DNA from: Auanema rhodensis
Lineage: Eukaryota > Nematoda > Chromadorea > Rhabditida > Rhabditidae
Direction: 5' to 3'
NCBI GenBank assembly: GCA_964057225.1
Contig: CAXKVF010000074.1
Span: forward strand, 620,001-684,000
DNA length: 64,000 nucleotides
In this document: one piece after another, positions 53,001 through 64,000 of the stretch
Numbering within the stretch: the stretch's first letter is position 1
Layout: each line of letters begins with the position of its first letter
Position numbers and translations under genes: made by a program
The notes under the pieces: model-generated
Seen by the model: the letters and a program-made list of their open reading frames with translations, nothing else
What the model was told of the DNA's origin: nothing
The model's database searches: none

Positions 53001-53584
53001 ATGTCCATATTAGTCTAAAAACAAATTTTTATTGATATTGGTGCATGGTAACCATGACTTTGAAATTTACGTGAACTTTAATTTATGCTAATTAAATGTA
53101 CACGTGATGTGCACTTGGTATGTAACTCGCTTCACGTGAAAGATGAAGAGATGCGGTTTTCAAAATTAGATTCCTCATGTCCATATTAGTCTAAAAACAA
53201 ATTTTTATTGATATTGGTTCATGGTAACCATGACTTTGAAATTTACGTGAACTTTAATTTATGCTAATTAAATGTACACGTGGTGTGCACTTGGTATGTA
53301 ACTCGCTTCACGTGAAAGATAAAGAGATGCGGTTTTCAAAATTAGATTCCCCATGTCCATATTAGTCTAAAAACAAATTTTTATTGATATTTGTGCATGG
53401 TAACCATGACTTTGAAATTTACGTGAACTTTAATTTATGCTAATTAAATGTACACGTGATGTGCACTTGGTATGTAACTCGCTTCACGTGAAAGATGAAG
53501 AGATGCGGTTTTCAAAATTAGATTCCCCATGTCCATATTAGTCTAAAAACAAATTTTTATTGATATTGGTTCATGGTAACCATG
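50065..53584 (+). repeat. Satellite monomers, mostly GGTTC type, with weak HOR signal
   Basis: Twenty monomers in perfect register with few variants: GCTTC, A89G with TTCCTC, one GTGAATGG near 51636 (next seen at 54275, 15 monomers on), TTAATTAATGC near 52553, GCGATTTTC near 52804 and CGTGGTG near 53283. This is among the most homogeneous parts of the window. No other feature is visible. Confidence 0.75.
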
Positions 53585-56574
53585 ACTTTGAAATTTACGT
53601 GAACTTTAATTTATGCTAATTAAATGTACACGTGATGTGCACTTGGTATGTAACTCGCTTCACGTGAAAGATAAAGAGATGCGGTTTTCAAAATTAGATT
53701 CCCCATGTCCATATTAGTCTAAAAACAAATTTTTATTGATATTAGTTCATGGTAACCAAGACTTTGAAATATACGTGAACTTTAATTTATGCTAATTAAA
53801 TGTACACGTGATGTGCACTTGGTATGTAACTCGCTTCACGTGAAAGATAAAGAGATGCGGTTTTCAAAATTAGATTCCCCATGTCCATAGTAGTCTAAAA
53901 ACAAATTTTTATTGATATTGGTTCATGGTAACCATGACTTTGAATTTTACGTGAACTTTAATTTATGCTAATTAAATGTACACGTGATGTGCACTTGGTA
54001 TGTAACTCGCTTCACGTGAAAGATAAAGAAATGCGGTTTCCAAATTAGATTCCCCATGTCCATATTAGTCTAAAAACAAATTTTTATTGATATTGGTTCA
54101 TGGTAACCATGACTTTGAAATTTACGTGAACTTTAATTAATGCTAATTAAATGTACACGTGATGTGCACTTGGTATGTAACTCGCTTCACGTGAAAGATA
54201 AAGAGATGCGGTTTTCAAAATTAGATTCCCCATGTCCATATTAGTCTAAAAACAAATTTTTATTGATATTGGTGAATGGTAACCATGACTTTGAAATTTA
54301 CGTGAACTTTAATTTATGCTAATTAAATGTACACGTGATGTGCACTTGGTATGTAACTCGCTTCACGTGAAAGATGAAGAGATGCGGTTTTCAAAATTAG
54401 ATTCCTCATGTCCATATTAGTCTAAAAACAAATTTTTATTGATATTGGTTCATGGTAACCATGACTTTGAAATTTACGTGAACTTTAATTTATGCTAATT
54501 AAATGTACACGTGATGTGCACTTGGTATGTAACTCGCTTCACGTGAAAGATAAAGAGATGCGGTTTTCAAAATTAGATTCCCCATGTCCATATTAGTCTA
54601 AAAACAAATTTTTATTGATATTGGTTCATGGTAACCATGACTTTGAAATTTACGTGAACTTTAATTTATGCTAATTAAATGTACACGTGATGTGCACTTG
54701 GTATGTAACTCGCTTCACGTGAAAGATAAAGAGATGCGGTTTTCAAAATTAGATTCCCCATGTCCATATTAGTCTAAAAACAAATTTTTATTGATATTGG
54801 TTCATGGTAACCATGACTTTGAAATTTACGTGAACTTTAATTTATGCTAATTAAATGTACACGTGATGTGCACTTGGTATGTAACTCGCTTCACGTGAAA
54901 GATAAAGAAATGCGGTTTTCAAAATTAGATTCCCCATGTCCATATTAGTCTAAAAACAAATTTTTATTGATATTGGTTCATGGTAACCATGACTTTGAAT
55001 TTTACGTGAACTTTAATTTATGCTAATTAAATGTACACGTGATGTGCACTTGGTATGTAACTCGCTTCACGTGAAAGATAAAGAAATGCGGTTTTCAAAA
55101 TTAGATTCCCCATGTCCATATTAGTCTAAAAACAAATTTTTATTGATATTGGTTCATGGTAACCATGACTTTGAAATTTACGTGAACTTTAATTTATGCT
55201 AATTAAATGTACACGTGATGTGCACTTGGTATGTAACTCGCTTCACGTGAAAGATAAAGAGATGCGGTTTTCAAAATTAGATTCCCCATGTCCATATTAG
55301 TCTAAAAACAAATTTTTATTGATATTGCTTCATGGTAACCATGACTTTGAAATTTACGTGAACTTTAATTTATGCTAATTAAATGTACACGTGATGTGCA
55401 CTTGGTATGTAACTCGCTCCACGTGAAAGATAAAGAGATGCGGTTTTCAAAATTAGATTCCCCTTGTCCATATTAGTCTAAAAACAAATTTTTATTGATA
55501 TTGGTGCATGGTAACCATGACTTTGAAATTTACGTGAACTTTAATTTATGCTAATTAAATGTACACGTGATGTGCACTTGGTATGTAACTCGCTTCACGT
55601 GAAAGATAAAGAGATGCGGTTTTCAAAATTAGATTCCCCATGTCCATATTAGTCTAAAAACAAATTTTTATTGATATTTGTGCATGGTAACCATGACTTT
55701 GAAATTTACGTGAACTTTAATTTATGCTAATTAAATGTACACGTGATGTGCACTTGGTATGTAACTCGCTTCACGTGAAAGATGAAGAGATGCGGTTTTC
55801 AAAATTAGATTCCCCATGTCCATATTAGTCTAAAAACAAATTTTTATTGATATTGGTTCATGGTAACCATGACTTTGAAATTTACGTGAACTTTAATTTA
55901 TGCTAATTAAATGTACACGTGATGTGCACTTGGTATGTAACTCGCTTCACGTGAAAGATAAAGAGATGCGGTTTTCAAAATTAGATTCCCCATGTCCATA
56001 TTAGTCTAAAAACAAATTTTTATTGATATTAGTTCATGGTAACCAAGACTTTGAAATATACGTGAACTTTAATTTATGCTAATTAAATGTACACGTGATG
56101 TGCACTTGGTATGTAACTCGCTTCACGTGAAAGATAAAGAGATGCGGTTTTCAAAATTAGATTCCCCATGTCCATAGTAGTCTAAAAACAAATTTTTATT
56201 GATATTGGTTCATGGTAACCATGACTTTGAATTTTACGTGAACTTTAATTTATGCTAATTAAATGTACACGTGATGTGCACTTGGTATGTAACTCGCTTC
56301 ACGTGAAAGATAAAGAAATGCGGTTTTCAAAATTAGATTCCCCATGTCCATATTAGTCTAAAAACAAATTTTTATTGATATTGGTTCATGGTAACCATGA
56401 CTTTGAAATTTACGTGAACTTTAATTAATGCTAATTAAATGTACACGTGATGTGCACTTGGTATGTAACTCGCTTCACGTGAAAGATAAAGAGATGCGGT
56501 TTTCAAAATTAGATTCCCCATGTCCATATTAGTCTAAAAACAAATTTTATTGATATTGGTTCATGGTAACCATG
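53409..56574 (+). repeat. 13-monomer-offset duplication
   Basis: ATATTTGTGC (near 53391 and 55677), A89G, the four-substitution haplotype (160A at 53744 and 56031), GAATTTTA with GAAATG, then TTAATTAATGC recur in order at an offset of 2287 bp (13 monomers minus 1 bp). The minus 1 is a private deletion in the monomer at 53937 (GGTTTCCAAATTAG near 54040), which the later copy at 56224 lacks. Confidence 0.88.
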
Positions 56575-57102
56575 ACTTTGAATTTTACGTGAACTTTAAT
56601 TTATGCTAATTAAATGTACACGTGATGTGCACTTGGTATGTAACTCGCTTCACGTGAAAGATAAAGAGATGCGGTTTTCAAAATTAGATTCCCCATGTCC
56701 ATATTAGTCTAAAAACAAATTTTTATTGGTATTGCTTCATGGTAACCATGACTTTGAAATTTACGTGAACTTTAATTTATGCTAATTAAATGTACACGTG
56801 ATGTGCACTTGGTATGTAACTCGCTTCACGTGAAAGATAAAGAGATGCGGTTTTCAAAATTAGATTCCCCATGTCTATATTAGTCTAAAAACAAATTTTT
56901 ATTGATATTGGTGCATGGTAACCATGACTTTGAAATTTACGTGAACTTTAATTTATGCTAATTAAATGTACACGTGATGTGCACTTGGTATGTAACTCGC
57001 TTCACGTGAAAGATGAAGAGATGCGGTTTTCAAAATTAGATTCCTCATGTCCATATTAGTCTTAAAATAAATTTTTATTGATATTGGTTCATGGTAACCA
57101 TG
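56048..57102 (+). repeat. First copy of a 24-monomer-offset duplication carrying a 1-bp deletion
   Basis: Matches 60271 to about 61325 at an offset of 4223 bp. Ordered markers: haplotype second half with CCATAGTAG, GAATTTTA with GAAATG, TTAATTAATGC with a lost T in CAAATTTTATTG, GAATTTTA with TTGGTATTGCTT, CCATGTCTATATT, TTCCTC. TCTTAAAATAAA near 57061 is private to this copy. Confidence 0.9.
56400..56574 (+). repeat. 175-bp monomer with inherited deletion (copy 1)
   Basis: One T of the m146-150 T run is missing (near 56547). The same deletion is in the monomer at 60623, which has the same neighbours, so it was copied and is not a sequencing error. Confidence 0.9.
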
Positions 57103-57630
57103 ACTTTGAAATTTACGTGAACTTTAATTTATGCTAATTAAATGTACACGTGATGTGCACTTGGTATGTAACTCGCTTCACGTGGAAGATAAAGAGATGC
57201 GGTTTTCAAAATTAGATTCCCCATGTCCATATTAGTCTAAAAACAAATTTTTATTGATATTGGTTCATGGTAACCATGACTTTGAAATTTACGTGAACTT
57301 TAATTTATGCTAATTAAATGTACACGTGGTGTGCACTTGGTATGTAACTCGCTTCACGTGAAAGATAAAGAGATGCGGTTTTCAAAATTAGATTCCCCAT
57401 GTCCATATTAGTCTAAAAACAAATTTTTATTGATATTGGTTCATGGTAACCATGACTTTGAAATTTACGTGAACTTTAATTTATGCTAATTAAATGTACA
57501 CGTGATGTGCACTTGGTATGTAACTCGCTTCACGTGAAAGATAAAGAGATGCGGTTTTCAAAATTAGATTCCCCATGTCCATATTAGTCTAAAAACAAAT
57601 TTTTATTGATATTGGTTCATGGTAACCATG

Positions 57631-60622
57631 ACTTTGAAATTTACGTGAACTTTAATTTATGCTAATTAAATGTACACGTGATGTGCACTTGGTATGTAAC
57701 TTGCTTCACGTGAAAGATAAAGAGATGCGGTTTTCAAAATTAGATTCCCCATGTCCATATTAGTCTAAAAACAAATTTTTATTGATATTGGTTCATGGTA
57801 ACCATGACTTTGAAATTTACGTGAACTTTAATTTATGCTAATTAAATGTACACGTGATGTGCACTTGGTATGTAACTCGCTTCACGTGAAAGATAAAGAG
57901 ATGCGGTTTTCAAAATTAGATTCCCCATGTCCATATTAGTCTAAAAACAAATTTTTATTGATATTGGTTCATGGTAACCATGACTTTGAAATTTACGTGA
58001 ACTTTAATTAATGCTAATTAAATGTACACGTGATGTGCACTTGGTATGTAACTCGCTTCACGTGAAAGATAAAGAGATGCGGTTTTCAAAATTAGATTCC
58101 CCATGTCCATATTAGTCTAAAAACAAATTTTTATTGATATTAGTTCATGGTAACCAAGACTTTGAAATATACGTGAACTTTAATTTATGCTAATTAAATG
58201 TACACGTGATGTGCACTTGGTATGTAACTCGCTTCACGTGAAAGATAAAGAGATGCGGTTTTCAAAATTAGATTCCCCATGTCCATAGTAGTCTAAAAAC
58301 AAATTTTTATTGATATTGGTTCATGGTAACCATGACTTTGAAATTTACGTGAACTTTAATTTATGCTAATTAAATGTACACGTGATGTGCACTTGGTATG
58401 TAACTCGCTTCACGTGAAAGATAAAGAGATGCGGTTTTCAAAATTAGATTCCCCATGTCCATATTAGTCTAAAAACAAATTTTTATTGATATTGGTTCAT
58501 GGTAACCATGACTTTGAAATTTACGTGAACTTTAATTAATGCTAATTAAATGTACACGTGATGTGCACTTGGTATGTAACTCGCTTCACGTGAAAGATAA
58601 AGAGATGCGGTTTTCAAAATTAGATTCCCCATGTCCATATTAGTCTAAAAACAAATTTTTATTGATATTAGTTCATGGTAACCAAGACTTTGAAATATAC
58701 GTGAACTTTAATTTATGCTAATTAAATGTACACGTGATGTGCACTTGGTATGTAACTCGCTTCACGTGAAAGATAAAGAGATGCGGTTTTCAAAATTAGA
58801 TTCCCCATGTCCATAGTAGTCTAAAAACAAATTTTTATTGATATTGGTTCATGGTAACCATGACTTTGAAATTTACGTGAACTTTAATTTATGCTAATTA
58901 AATGTACACGTGGTGTGCACTTGGTATGTAACTCGCTTCACGTGAAAGATAAAGAGATGCGGTTTTCAAAATTAGATTCCCCATGTCCATATTAGTCTAA
59001 AAACAAATTTTTATTGATATTGGTTCATGGTAACCATGACTTTGAAATTTACGTGAACTTTAATTTATGCTAATTAAATGTACACGTGATGTGCACTTGG
59101 TATGTAACTCGCTTCACGTGAAAGATAAAGAGATGTGGTTTTCAAAATTAGATTCCCCATGTCCATATTAGTCTAAAAACAAATTTTTATTGATATTGGT
59201 TCATGGTAACCATGACTTTGAAATTTACGTGAACTTTAATTTATGCTAATTAAATGTACACGTGATGTGCACTTGGTATGTAACTTGCTTCACGTGAAAG
59301 ATAAAGAGATGCGGTTTTCAAAATTAGATTCCCCATGTCCATATTAGTCTAAAAACAAATTTTTATTGATATTGGTTCATGGTAACCATGACTTTGAAAT
59401 TTACGTGAACTTTAATTTATGCTAATTAAATGTACACGTGATGTGCACTTGGTATGTAACTCGCTTCACGTGAAAGATAAAGAGATGCGGTTTTCAAAAT
59501 TAGATTCCCCATGTCCATATTAGTCTAAAAACAAATTTTTATTGATATTGGTTCATGGTAACCATGACTTTGAAATTTACGTGAACTTTAATTAATGCTA
59601 ATTAAATGTACACGTGATGTGCACTTGGTATGTAACTCGCTTCACGTGAAAGATAAAGAGATGCGGTTTTCAAAATTAGATTCCCCATGTCCATATTAGT
59701 CTAAAAACAAATTTTTATTGATATTAGTTCATGGTAACCAAGACTTTGAAATATACGTGAACTTTAATTTATGCTAATTAAATGTACACGTGATGTGCAC
59801 TTGGTATGTAACTCGCTTCACGTGAAAGATAAAGAGATGCGGTTTTCAAAATTAGATTCCCCATGTCCATAGTAGTCTAAAAACAAATTTTTATTGATAT
59901 TGGTTCATGGTAACCATGACTTTGAAATTTACGTGAACTTTAATTTATGCTAATTAAATGTACACGTGATGTGCACTTGGTATGTAACTCGCTTCACGTG
60001 AAAGATAAAGAGATGCGGTTTTCAAAATTAGATTCCCCATGTCCATATTAGTCTAAAAACAAATTTTTATTGATATTGGTTCATGGTAACCATGACTTTG
60101 AAATTTACGTGAACTTTAATTAATGCTAATTAAATGTACACGTGATGTGCACTTGGTATGTAACTCGCTTCACGTGAAAGATAAAGAGATGCGGTTTTCA
60201 AAATTAGATTCCCCATGTCCATATTAGTCTAAAAACAAATTTTTATTGATATTAGTTCATGGTAACCAAGACTTTGAAATATACGTGAACTTTAATTTAT
60301 GCTAATTAAATGTACACGTGATGTGCACTTGGTATGTAACTCGCTTCACGTGAAAGATAAAGAGATGCGGTTTTCAAAATTAGATTCCCCATGTCCATAG
60401 TAGTCTAAAAACAAATTTTTATTGATATTGGTTCATGGTAACCATGACTTTGAATTTTACGTGAACTTTAATTTATGCTAATTAAATGTACACGTGATGT
60501 GCACTTGGTATGTAACTCGCTTCACGTGAAAGATAAAGAAATGCGGTTTTCAAAATTAGATTCCCCATGTCCATATTAGTCTAAAAACAAATTTTTATTG
60601 ATATTGGTTCATGGTAACCATG
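57631..60622 (+). repeat. 9-monomer HOR (1584 bp) with nested 3-monomer unit
   Basis: 57631-59038 matches 59215-60622. AACTTGC is at 57702 and 59286. Within each copy, the TTAATTAATGC + haplotype pair occurs twice, three monomers apart (57983 and 58511; 59567 and 60095). Variants CGTGGTG (58913) and GATGTGG (59135) are confined to the first copy, and GAATTTTA with GAAATG (60447) to the second. This is the clearest nested HOR in the window. Confidence 0.92.
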
Positions 60623-61325
60623 ACTTTGAAATTTACGTGAACTTTAATTAATGCTAATTAAATGTACACGTGATGTGCACTTGGTATGTAACTCGCTTCA
60701 CGTGAAAGATAAAGAGATGCGGTTTTCAAAATTAGATTCCCCATGTCCATATTAGTCTAAAAACAAATTTTATTGATATTGGTTCATGGTAACCATGACT
60801 TTGAATTTTACGTGAACTTTAATTTATGCTAATTAAATGTACACGTGATGTGCACTTGGTATGTAACTCGCTTCACGTGAAAGATAAAGAGATGCGGTTT
60901 TCAAAATTAGATTCCCCATGTCCATATTAGTCTAAAAACAAATTTTTATTGGTATTGCTTCATGGTAACCATGACTTTGAAATTTACGTGAACTTTAATT
61001 TATGCTAATTAAATGTACACGTGATGTGCACTTGGTATGTAACTCGCTTCACGTGAAAGATAAAGAGATGCGGTTTTCAAAATTAGATTCCCCATGTCTA
61101 TATTAGTCTAAAAACAAATTTTTATTGATATTGGTGCATGGTAACCATGACTTTGAAATTTACGTGAACTTTAATTTATGCTAATTAAATGTACACGTGA
61201 TGTGCACTTGGTATGTAACTCGCTTCACGTGAAAGATAAAGAGATGCGGTTTTCAAAATTAGATTCCTCATGTCCATATTAGTCTAAAAACAAATTTTTA
61301 TTCATATTGGTTCATGGTAACCATG
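60271..61325 (+). repeat. Second copy of the 24-monomer-offset duplication
   Basis: Carries the ordered markers of 56048-57102, including the inherited 1-bp deletion in the monomer starting at 60623. It directly follows the 9-monomer HOR, and the two units overlap at the haplotype block. Confidence 0.88.
60623..60797 (+). repeat. 175-bp monomer with inherited deletion (copy 2)
   Basis: The missing T lies in CAAATTTTATTG near 60770. It is identical in position and context to that in the monomer at 56400. Confidence 0.9.
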
Positions 61326-63965
61326 ACTTTGAAATTTACGTGAACTTTAATTTATGCTAATTAAATGTACACGTGATGTGCACTTGGTATGTAACTCGCT
61401 TCACGTGAAAGATAAAGAGATGCGGTTTTCAAAATTAGATTCCCCATGTCCATATTAGTCTAAAAACAAATTTTTATTGATATTGGTTCATGGTAACCAT
61501 GACTTTGAAATTTACGTGAACTTTAATTTAAGCTAATTAAATGTACACGTGATGTGCACTTGGTATGTAACTCGCTTCACGTGAAAGATAAAGAGATGCG
61601 GTTTTCAAAATTAGATTCCCCATGTCCATATTAGTCTAAAAACAAATTTTTATTGATATTGCTTCATGGTAACCATGACTTTGAAATTTACGTGAACTTT
61701 AATTTATGCTAATTAAATGTACACGTGATGTGCACTTGGTATGTAACTCGCTTCACGTGAAAGATAAAGAGATGCGGTTTTCAAAATTAGATTCCCCATG
61801 TCCATATTAGTCTAAAAACAAATTTTTATTCATATTGGTTCATGGTAACCATGACTTTGAAATTTACGTGAACTTTAATTTATGCTAATTAAATGTACAC
61901 GTGATGTGCACTTGGTATGTAACTCGCTTCACGTGAAAGATAAAGAGATGCGGTTTTCAAAATTAGATTCCCCATGTCCATATTAGTCTAAAAACAAATT
62001 TTTATTCATATTGGTTCATGGTAACCATGACTTTGAAATTTACGTGAACTTTAATTTATGCTAATTAAATGTACACGTGATGTGCACTTGGTATGTAACT
62101 CGCTTCACGTGAAAGATAAAGAGATGCGGTTTTCAAAATTAGATTCCCCATGTCCATATTAGTCTAAAAACAAATTTTTATTGATATTGGTTCATGGTAA
62201 CCATGACTTTGAAATTTACGTGAACTTTAATTTAAGCTAATTAAATGTACACGTGATGTGCACTTGGTATGTAACTCGCTTCACGTGAAAGATAAAGAGA
62301 TGCGGTTTTCAAAATTAGATTCCCCATGTCCATATTAGTCTAAAAACAAATTTTTATTGATATTGCTTCATGGTAACCATGACTTTGAAATTTACGTGAA
62401 CTTTAATTTATGCTAATTAAATGTACACGTGATGTGCACTTGGTATGTAACTCGCTTCACGTGAAAGATAAAGAGATGCGGTTTTCAAAATTAGATTCCC
62501 CATGTCCATATTAGTCTAAAAACAAATTTTTATTGATATTGGTTCATGGTAACCATGACTTTGAAATTTACGTGAACTTTAATTTATGCTAATTAAATGT
62601 ACACGTGATGTGCACTTGGTATGTAACTCGCTTCACGTGAAAGATAAAGAGATGCGGTTTTCAAAATTAGATTCCCCATGTCCATATTAGTCTAAAAACA
62701 AATTTTTATTGATATTGGTGCATGGTAACCATGACTTTGAAATTTACGTGAACTTTAATTTATGCTAATTAAATGTACACGTGATGTGCACTTGGTATGT
62801 AACTCGCTTCACGTGAAAGATAAAGAGATGCGGTTTTCAAAATTAGATTCCCCATGTCCATATTAGTCTAAAAACAAATTTTTATTGATATTGGTGAATG
62901 GTAACCATGACTTTGAAATTTACGTGAACTTTAATTTATGCTAATTAAATGTACACGTGATGTGCACTTGGTATGTAACTCGCTTCACGTGAAAGATAAA
63001 GAGATGCGGTTTTCAAAATTAGATTCCTCATGTCCATATTAGTCTAAAAACAAATTTTTATTGATATTGGTTCATGGTAACCATGACTTTGAAATTTACG
63101 TGAACTTTAATTTATGCTAATTAAATGTACACGTGATGTGCACTTGGTATGTAACTCGCTTCACGTGAAAGATAAAGAGATGCGGTTTTCAAAATTAGAT
63201 TCCCCATGTCCATATTAGTCTAAAAACAAATTTTTATTGATATTGGTTCATGGTAACCATGACTTTGAAATTTACGTGAACTTTAATTTATGCTAATTAA
63301 ATGTACACGTGATGTGCACTTGGTATGTAACTCGCTTCACGTGAAAGATAAAGAGATGCGGTTTTCAAAATTAGATTCCCCATGTCCATATTAGTCTAAA
63401 AACAAATTTTTATTGATATTGGTTCATGGTAACCATGACTTTGAAATTTACGTGAACTTTAATTTATGCTAATTAAATGTACACGTGATGTGCACTTGGT
63501 ATGTAACTCGCTTCACGTGAAAGATAAAGAGATGCGGTTTTCAAAATTAGATTCCCCATGTCCATATTAGTCTAAAAACAAATTTTTATTGATATTGGTG
63601 CATGGTAACCATGACTTTGAAATTTACGTGAACTTTAATTTATGCTAATTAAATGTACACGTGATGTGCACTTGGTATGTAACTCGCTTCACGTGAAAGA
63701 TAAAGAGATGCGGTTTTCAAAATTAGATTCCCCATGTCCATATTAGTCTAAAAACAAATTTTTATTGATATTGGTTCATGGTAACCATGACTTTGAAATT
63801 TACGTGAACTTTAATTTATGCTAATTAAATGTACACGTGATGTGCACTTGGTATGTAACTCGCTTCACGTGAAAGATAAAGAGATGCGGTTTTCAAAATT
63901 AGATTCCCCATGTCCATATTAGTCTAAAAACAAATTTTTATTGATATTGGTGCATGGTAACCATG
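61326..63965 (+). repeat. 4-monomer HOR (704 bp), then plain satellite to the window edge
   Basis: TTTAAGCTAATT (A at 61531 and 62235) followed by a GCTTC monomer recurs 704 bp apart. TTATTCATATTGG marks three monomers (near 61304, 61831, 62007). From about 62558 the copies are plain GGTTC and GGTGC types, with GTGAATGG at 62897 followed by TTCCTC, the same pair as at 51636 and 54275. Nothing non-satellite appears. Confidence 0.85.
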
Positions 63966-64000
63966 ACTTTGAAATTTACGTGAACTTTAATTTATGCTAA
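63966..64000 (+). repeat. Partial monomer at the right edge
   Basis: The last 35 bp are m1-35 of the next monomer, in register. The array therefore continues beyond the window, as it does on the left, where base 1 is simply the first base of my chosen register. Confidence 0.97.

Larger units (their letters stand above)
1..64000 (+). repeat. 176-bp satellite DNA array filling the window
   Basis: Every line of the window is the same monomer in the same orientation. Using ACTTTGAAAT as m1, monomers start at 1, 177, 353 and so on to 63966. Register arithmetic gives 363 full copies, 347 of them exactly 176 bp; the others are 174, 175, 177, 179, 185 (four copies) or 222 bp. The consensus I read has A57 C26 G30 T63, which is 31.8% GC. 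Copies differ from each other by only a few substitutions. There is no flanking unique DNA and no inserted element. Monomer length and array size fit the general pattern of centromeric or pericentromeric satellites in eukaryotes, but that location is inferred. I do not recognise the family. The + strand is arbitrary. Compensating small indels inside a monomer would escape a register count. Confidence 0.98.

Noticed and set aside
1-64000. CRISPR array
   Set aside because: The repeat is continuous with no unique spacers, the unit is 176 bp, and the sequence is eukaryotic satellite in character.
1-64000. Tandem protein repeat gene or minisatellite in a coding region
   Set aside because: 176 is not a multiple of three and stops occur in all frames, so no frame stays open over successive monomers.
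1-64000. Telomeric or subtelomeric repeat, rDNA spacer or 5S array
   Set aside because: No short G-rich telomere unit and no rRNA or 5S sequence occurs between or within monomers.
1-64000. Identification as a named centromeric satellite (for example alpha satellite or the Arabidopsis, maize or Brassica families)
   Set aside because: Monomer length is similar to several of these, but the sequence does not match what I know of them. Length alone is not evidence of identity.

Overview
The whole window is one uninterrupted tandem satellite-DNA array. A 176-bp, AT-rich monomer (about 32% GC in the consensus I read) repeats head to tail on one strand from base 1 to base 64000. By register arithmetic there are 363 complete monomers plus a 35-bp partial at the right edge. 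Of these, 347 are exactly 176 bp and 16 differ in length. I see no protein-coding gene, RNA gene, transposon, CRISPR array, inversion or unique sequence on either strand, and both ends of the array lie outside the window.

This is eukaryotic nuclear DNA. A homogeneous array of more than 64 kb with a nucleosome-sized monomer (known centromeric satellites are often about 150-180 bp) is typical of centromeric or pericentromeric heterochromatin in plants, animals and some other eukaryotes. I do not recognise this monomer as a named satellite and cannot assign a species or even a kingdom.

Layout: regional subfamilies share diagnostic substitutions and are built from local higher-order repeats (HORs) of different lengths. 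Positions below in 'm' are positions in the monomer, with m1 at window base 1. About 1-10.2 kb: 9-, 5-, 4- and 9-monomer HORs, with A89G and 'TTGCCC' variants. About 10.2-20.1 kb: 6- and 12-monomer HORs, a T153C (ATCGAT) marker, a 9-bp internal duplication and a 31-monomer-offset copy. About 20.1-30.5 kb: a 15-monomer HOR of 2640 bp, then a 6-monomer HOR; a patch at about 26.3-27.9 kb is dense in indels. About 30.5-43.2 kb: 5-, 10-, 8- and 6-monomer HORs with many G161C copies. About 43.2-64 kb: 15-, 17-, 13-, 24-, 9- (nested 3-) and 4-monomer offsets, marked by a linked block of four substitutions seen nine times.

Each monomer carries several short dyad symmetries, three ACGTGA motifs spaced 33 and 32 bp apart, and five CpG sites. 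No CENP-B-box-like sequence is visible. The most informative signals are the mosaic of HOR lengths, indels inherited through duplication (a 9-bp duplication in five monomers, a 1-bp deletion in two), and the isolated indel-rich patch, which looks more like an assembly or polishing defect than biology.
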